From Streptomyces sp. PT12 (lineage in GTDB: Bacteria > Actinomycetota > Actinomycetes > Streptomycetales > Streptomycetaceae), in assembly GCF_003311645.1 (NCBI RefSeq), contig NZ_QEST01000256.1, positions 124,001 to 188,000 on the forward strand: a stretch of 64,000 bases of DNA, read 5' to 3'. Every line of letters begins with the position of its first letter. Within the stretch, counting starts at the first letter, position 1. Under the pieces are notes generated by a model that saw nothing but the letters and a program-made list of their open reading frames with translations, ran no database searches and was not told where the DNA came from. Below are positions 61,576-64,000 of this stretch, piece by piece. Both the position numbers and the translations under genes were made by a program.

Positions 61576-62852
61576 GCGGTCACCGGCGTCAGCGTCTCGC
61601 GCCCGCCGAGGTAGGGGCGCAGGATCTCGGGGACGGTCACCGAGCCATCGGCGTTCTGGTGGGTCTCAAGGATCGCGACGATCGTCCTGGGCACGGCGCA
61701 CAGCGTGCCGTTGAGCGTGGCCAGCGGGCGCACGCCCGTCTCCTTGCCGCGCATCCGGATCGACAGGCGGCGCGCCTGGAACTCCCCGGTGTTCGACGTG
61801 GACGTCAGCTCGCGGTACTTGCCCTGCGTGGGGATCCACGCCTCGCAGTCGAACTTCCGCTGCGCCGAGGCCCCCAGGTCGCCGCTGGCCACGTCGATCA
61901 CGCGGAACGCCAGCCCGAGCGCCGTCAGCCACCGCTTCTCCCACGCCAGCAGCCGGTCAAGCTCCGCCTCCGCGTCCTCGGGCGCGACATACGAGAACAT
62001 CTCGACCTTGTCGAACTGGTGGACCCTGATGATCCCCTTGGTGTCCTTGCCGTGCGACCCGGCCTCGCGGCGGAAGCACGGCGAGAAGCCCGCGTAACGC
62101 AGCGGCAGCCGCGCCTCGTCCAGGATCTCGTCCATGTGGTACCCGGCGAGCGCCACCTCCGACGTGCCCACCAGGTAGAGGTCGTCCTTCTCCAGCTGGT
62201 AGACGTCCTGGGCCGCCTGGCCGAGGAAGCCGGTGCCCTCCATCGCGCGCGGCTTGACCAGCGCGGGGGTCAGCATGGGGACGAAGCCCGCCTCGGTGGC
62301 CTGCGCGATCGCGGCGTTGACCAGGGCGAGCTCCAGCAGCGCGCCCACGCCGGTCAGGTAGTAGAAGCGCGAGCCCGACACCTTCGCGCCGCGCTCGACG
62401 TCGATCGCGCCGAGCGCCGCGCCCAGCTCCAGGTGGTCCTTGGGCGCGAAGCCCTCGGCCTCGAAGTCCCTCGGGGTGCCATGCGTCTCCAGGACGGCGA
62501 AGTCGTCCTCGCCGCCCACCGGGACGTCGGGGTGCACGACGTTCCCCAGCGCCAGGAGCAGCCGCTGCGTCTCGTCGGCGGCCTCGTCGCGCTCGGCGTC
62601 GGCGGCCTTGACCTCGCCCGCGAGCTCGCCCGCCCGCTTCAGCAGCTCGGCCTTCTCGTCGCCCGAGGCGCGCGGGATGAGCTTGCCGATCCGCTTCTGC
62701 TCCGAGCGGAGCTCGTCGAAGCGGGAGCCCGACGCGCGCCGCCGCTCGTCGGCGGAGATGAGCGCGTCGACCAGGCCGACGTCCTCTCCACGGGCGCGCT
62801 GCGAGGCGCGCACTCGGTCGGGGTCCTCACGGAGCAGTCGAAGGTCAATCAC
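61572..62852 (-). CDS. serS: Seryl-tRNA synthetase
   Basis: This 426-aa class II synthetase charges tRNA-Ser. The N-terminal coiled-coil arm (about 30-110) is the tRNA-binding domain. Motif 2 is [20 protein letters not shown], with FDKVEMF. Motif 3 is [20 protein letters not shown], and the protein ends [11 protein letters not shown]. The ATP-binding TSEVALAG is present. The GTG start is at 62852. The gap upstream carries DnaA boxes and the palindrome GGAACGTTCC (62923-62932). Confidence 0.97.
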   Translation of the reverse strand: MIDLRLLREDPDRVRASQRARGEDVGLVDALISADERRRASGSRFDELRSEQKRIGKLIPRASGDEKAELLKRAGELAGEVKAADAERDEAADETQRLLLALGNVVHPDVPVGGEDDFAVLETHGTPRDFEAEGFAPKDHLELGAALGAIDVERGAKVSGSRFYYLTGVGALLELALVNAAIAQATEAGFVPMLTPALVKPRAMEGTGFLGQAAQDVYQLEKDDLYLVGTSEVALAGYHMDEILDEARLPLRYAGFSPCFRREAGSHGKDTKGIIRVHQFDKVEMFSYVAPEDAEAELDRLLAWEKRWLTALGLAFRVIDVASGDLGASAQRKFDCEAWIPTQGKYRELTSTSNTGEFQARRLSIRMRGKETGVRPLATLNGTLCAVPRTIVAILETHQNADGSVTVPEILRPYLGGRETLTPVTA

Positions 62853-62941
62853 GCGACCAGGCTACCGGCCCGGGTTCCCGCGCGGCACCGAGTTGTCTTC
62901 GACCGTTCTGTCCGGGATGGCATGGAACGTTCCGTGCCCGG

Positions 62942-63242
62942 AAATCCACAGGTCAGGGAGTTGCCCACAGGGTTATCCACAGGCTGGCGCGGCGGCCTGT
63001 GGACAACTCGCCGCCCTGGGCGACCCCCGTCGAGGTGGGCCGCAGAATTCCCCGATCCCGCCCCGGCTACACCCACGTACGAGGGAAATCGCCTCACACT
63101 CACGGGGGATGCCGTGCGAATGCGCCGACGCGTGCGGATCCGTCCCCGGGTGATCGCTATGCCGTCTTCCTGTTCATGTGTCGACTCCGCCCGGTTCGCC
63201 GTGTCGACTTATTCACAGGCACACAGGGTGCCCTGTGGATAA
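62942..63242. other. DnaA-box cluster C (6 boxes)
   Basis: Clear boxes are TTATCCACA (62973-62981), TGTGGACAA (62998-63006) and TGTGGATAA (63234-63242). One-mismatch boxes are AAATCCACA (62942-62950), TTGCCCACA (62961-62969) and TTATTCACA (63209-63217). They lie in the 443-base gap between pheA and serS, which holds no gene. Confidence 0.75.
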
Positions 63243-63295
63243 CTTTGTGGAGAGACCGCAGGTCGTCGCCCCGCCGCCCCGCGGCCATCCGCCCT

Positions 63296-64000
63296 TCACC
63301 TGCCGGACACCCCGCCTGACGCCCCACCGAGCCGCCCGTCGAGGCACCGGGTGAGCCAGTCCGCCGCCGTCAGGAAGTCCTCGTCCGCCGTGCCCGCGCG
63401 CACCGTCGGCTCGACATGGTCGGCCCTGGGATACGAGCCGAGGTACCGCACGTCGGCGCACAGCCGCTTGAGCCCCATCAACGCGTCCCCCACCCGCCGA
63501 TCGGAGATGTGCCCCTCGCAGTCCATCGAGAAGCAGTACTGCCCGATCCCCTGCCCCGTGGGCCGCGACTCGATCCGCATCAGGTTCACGCCGCACGTCG
63601 CGTACTCCTGGAGGACTTCGAGCAGCGCGCCCGGGTGGTCGGCGCGCAGCCACAGCACCACCGATGTCTTGTCCGCGCCCGTCGGCGCGGCTGGCCTGGC
63701 CGGGCGGCCGACCAGGACGAAGCGCGTGGTGGCGTTCTGCGCGTCGTGGATGTCCGTGACCAGCGGCTCGAGGCCATAGGTCGGCGCCGCGAACTCCCCC
63801 GCGAACGCCGCGTCGAAGCGCCCCTCCTGCACCAGCCGCGCCCCGTCCGCGTTCGACGCCGCCGACTCCCACTGCGCCTCGGGCAGGAAGCGCGCCAGCC
63901 AGCCGCGCACCTGCGGCTGGGCCACCGGGTGCCCCGTGACCGTCTTGATGGCCTCCAGCTTGGTGCCGGGCCGCACCAGCAGCGCGAACGCGATCGGCAG
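63296..64000 (-). CDS. pheA: Prephenate dehydratase (5' end outside window)
   Basis: The frame is open to the window end, so the N-terminal part of the catalytic domain is missing. The visible 234 codons include PIAFALLVRPGTKLEAIKTV and GHPVAQPQVRGWLA. The C-terminal ACT regulatory domain includes LRADHPGALLEVLQEYATCG, NLMRIESRPTG and QYCFSMDCEGH. The enzyme converts prephenate to phenylpyruvate in phenylalanine synthesis, and the ACT domain gives feedback control by phenylalanine. It lies upstream of serS on the same strand. Confidence 0.96.
   Translation of the reverse strand: MPIAFALLVRPGTKLEAIKTVTGHPVAQPQVRGWLARFLPEAQWESAASNADGARLVQEGRFDAAFAGEFAAPTYGLEPLVTDIHDAQNATTRFVLVGRPARPAAPTGADKTSVVLWLRADHPGALLEVLQEYATCGVNLMRIESRPTGQGIGQYCFSMDCEGHISDRRVGDALMGLKRLCADVRYLGSYPRADHVEPTVRAGTADEDFLTAADWLTRCLDGRLGGASGGVSGR

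Overview
The window is about 74% GC chromosomal DNA from an actinomycete, almost certainly a member of the Streptomycetaceae. The evidence is the gene order gyrB-gyrA-DUF3566-tRNA-Ile-DLW39-tRNA-Ala, two adjacent class E sortases, crgA, the fhaA-fhaB-pstP-rodA-pbpA-pknB operon, a DUF5324 protein, GTG starts and many 4-base start/stop overlaps. gyrB and gyrA normally lie a few kb from oriC, so this is origin-proximal DNA; three DnaA-box clusters and one parS-like site fit that.

Layout. 1-5.8 kb: gyrB (5' end missing), gyrA, the DUF3566 membrane protein, tRNA-Ile, a 45-aa DLW-39 protein, an XRE-type regulator and tRNA-Ala. 5.9-13.9 kb: a membrane Ser/Thr kinase, an FHA-like protein, a patatin-like lipase, then a minus-strand run of DUF881, small membrane protein, class II glutamine amidotransferase and two class E sortases. 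14.0-16.8 kb: crgA, a DnaA-box cluster, a rhomboid protease, a cyclophilin and DUF5324. 16.8-24.8 kb: the cell-wall growth and phospho-signalling operon fhaA-fhaB-pstP-rodA-pbpA-pknB, with no pknA. 25.1 kb: tRNA-Leu. 25.4-33.5 kb: a translationally coupled seven-gene exopolysaccharide cluster (two GT4 glycosyltransferases, priming phosphoglycosyltransferase, Wzy, MurJ/Wzx flippase, NodB deacetylase, Wzz-like protein). 33.5-42.1 kb: an SDR, a GAF histidine kinase and cydA-cydB-cydDC behind a perfect Rex-type operator; a parS-like site is buried in cydDC. 42.1-49.9 kb: hisC-like aminotransferase, LacI-type regulator, metallophosphoesterase, a membrane protein, a HAD phosphatase, an LLM oxidoreductase and a methyltransferase. 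50.0-54.0 kb: two coupled ABC ATPase/permease pairs and a DUF4190 protein. 54.0-56.6 kb: a DnaA-box cluster and a Ser/Thr kinase with an extracellular solute-binding domain. 56.9-60.1 kb: an accessory minus-strand operon of small Cys-rich and paralogous proteins behind an XRE-TPR regulator of visibly lower GC. 60.1-60.7 kb: gene-free, with strong nested inverted repeats. 60.7-64 kb: HAD phosphatase, serS, a third DnaA-box cluster and pheA (5' end missing).

Most of the window is conserved core. The most likely novel material is the XRE-TPR small-protein operon and the structured DNA beside it, followed by the three DnaA-box clusters in gene-free gaps and the exopolysaccharide cluster next to tRNA-Leu. 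All functional calls come from reading motifs; no database search was run.
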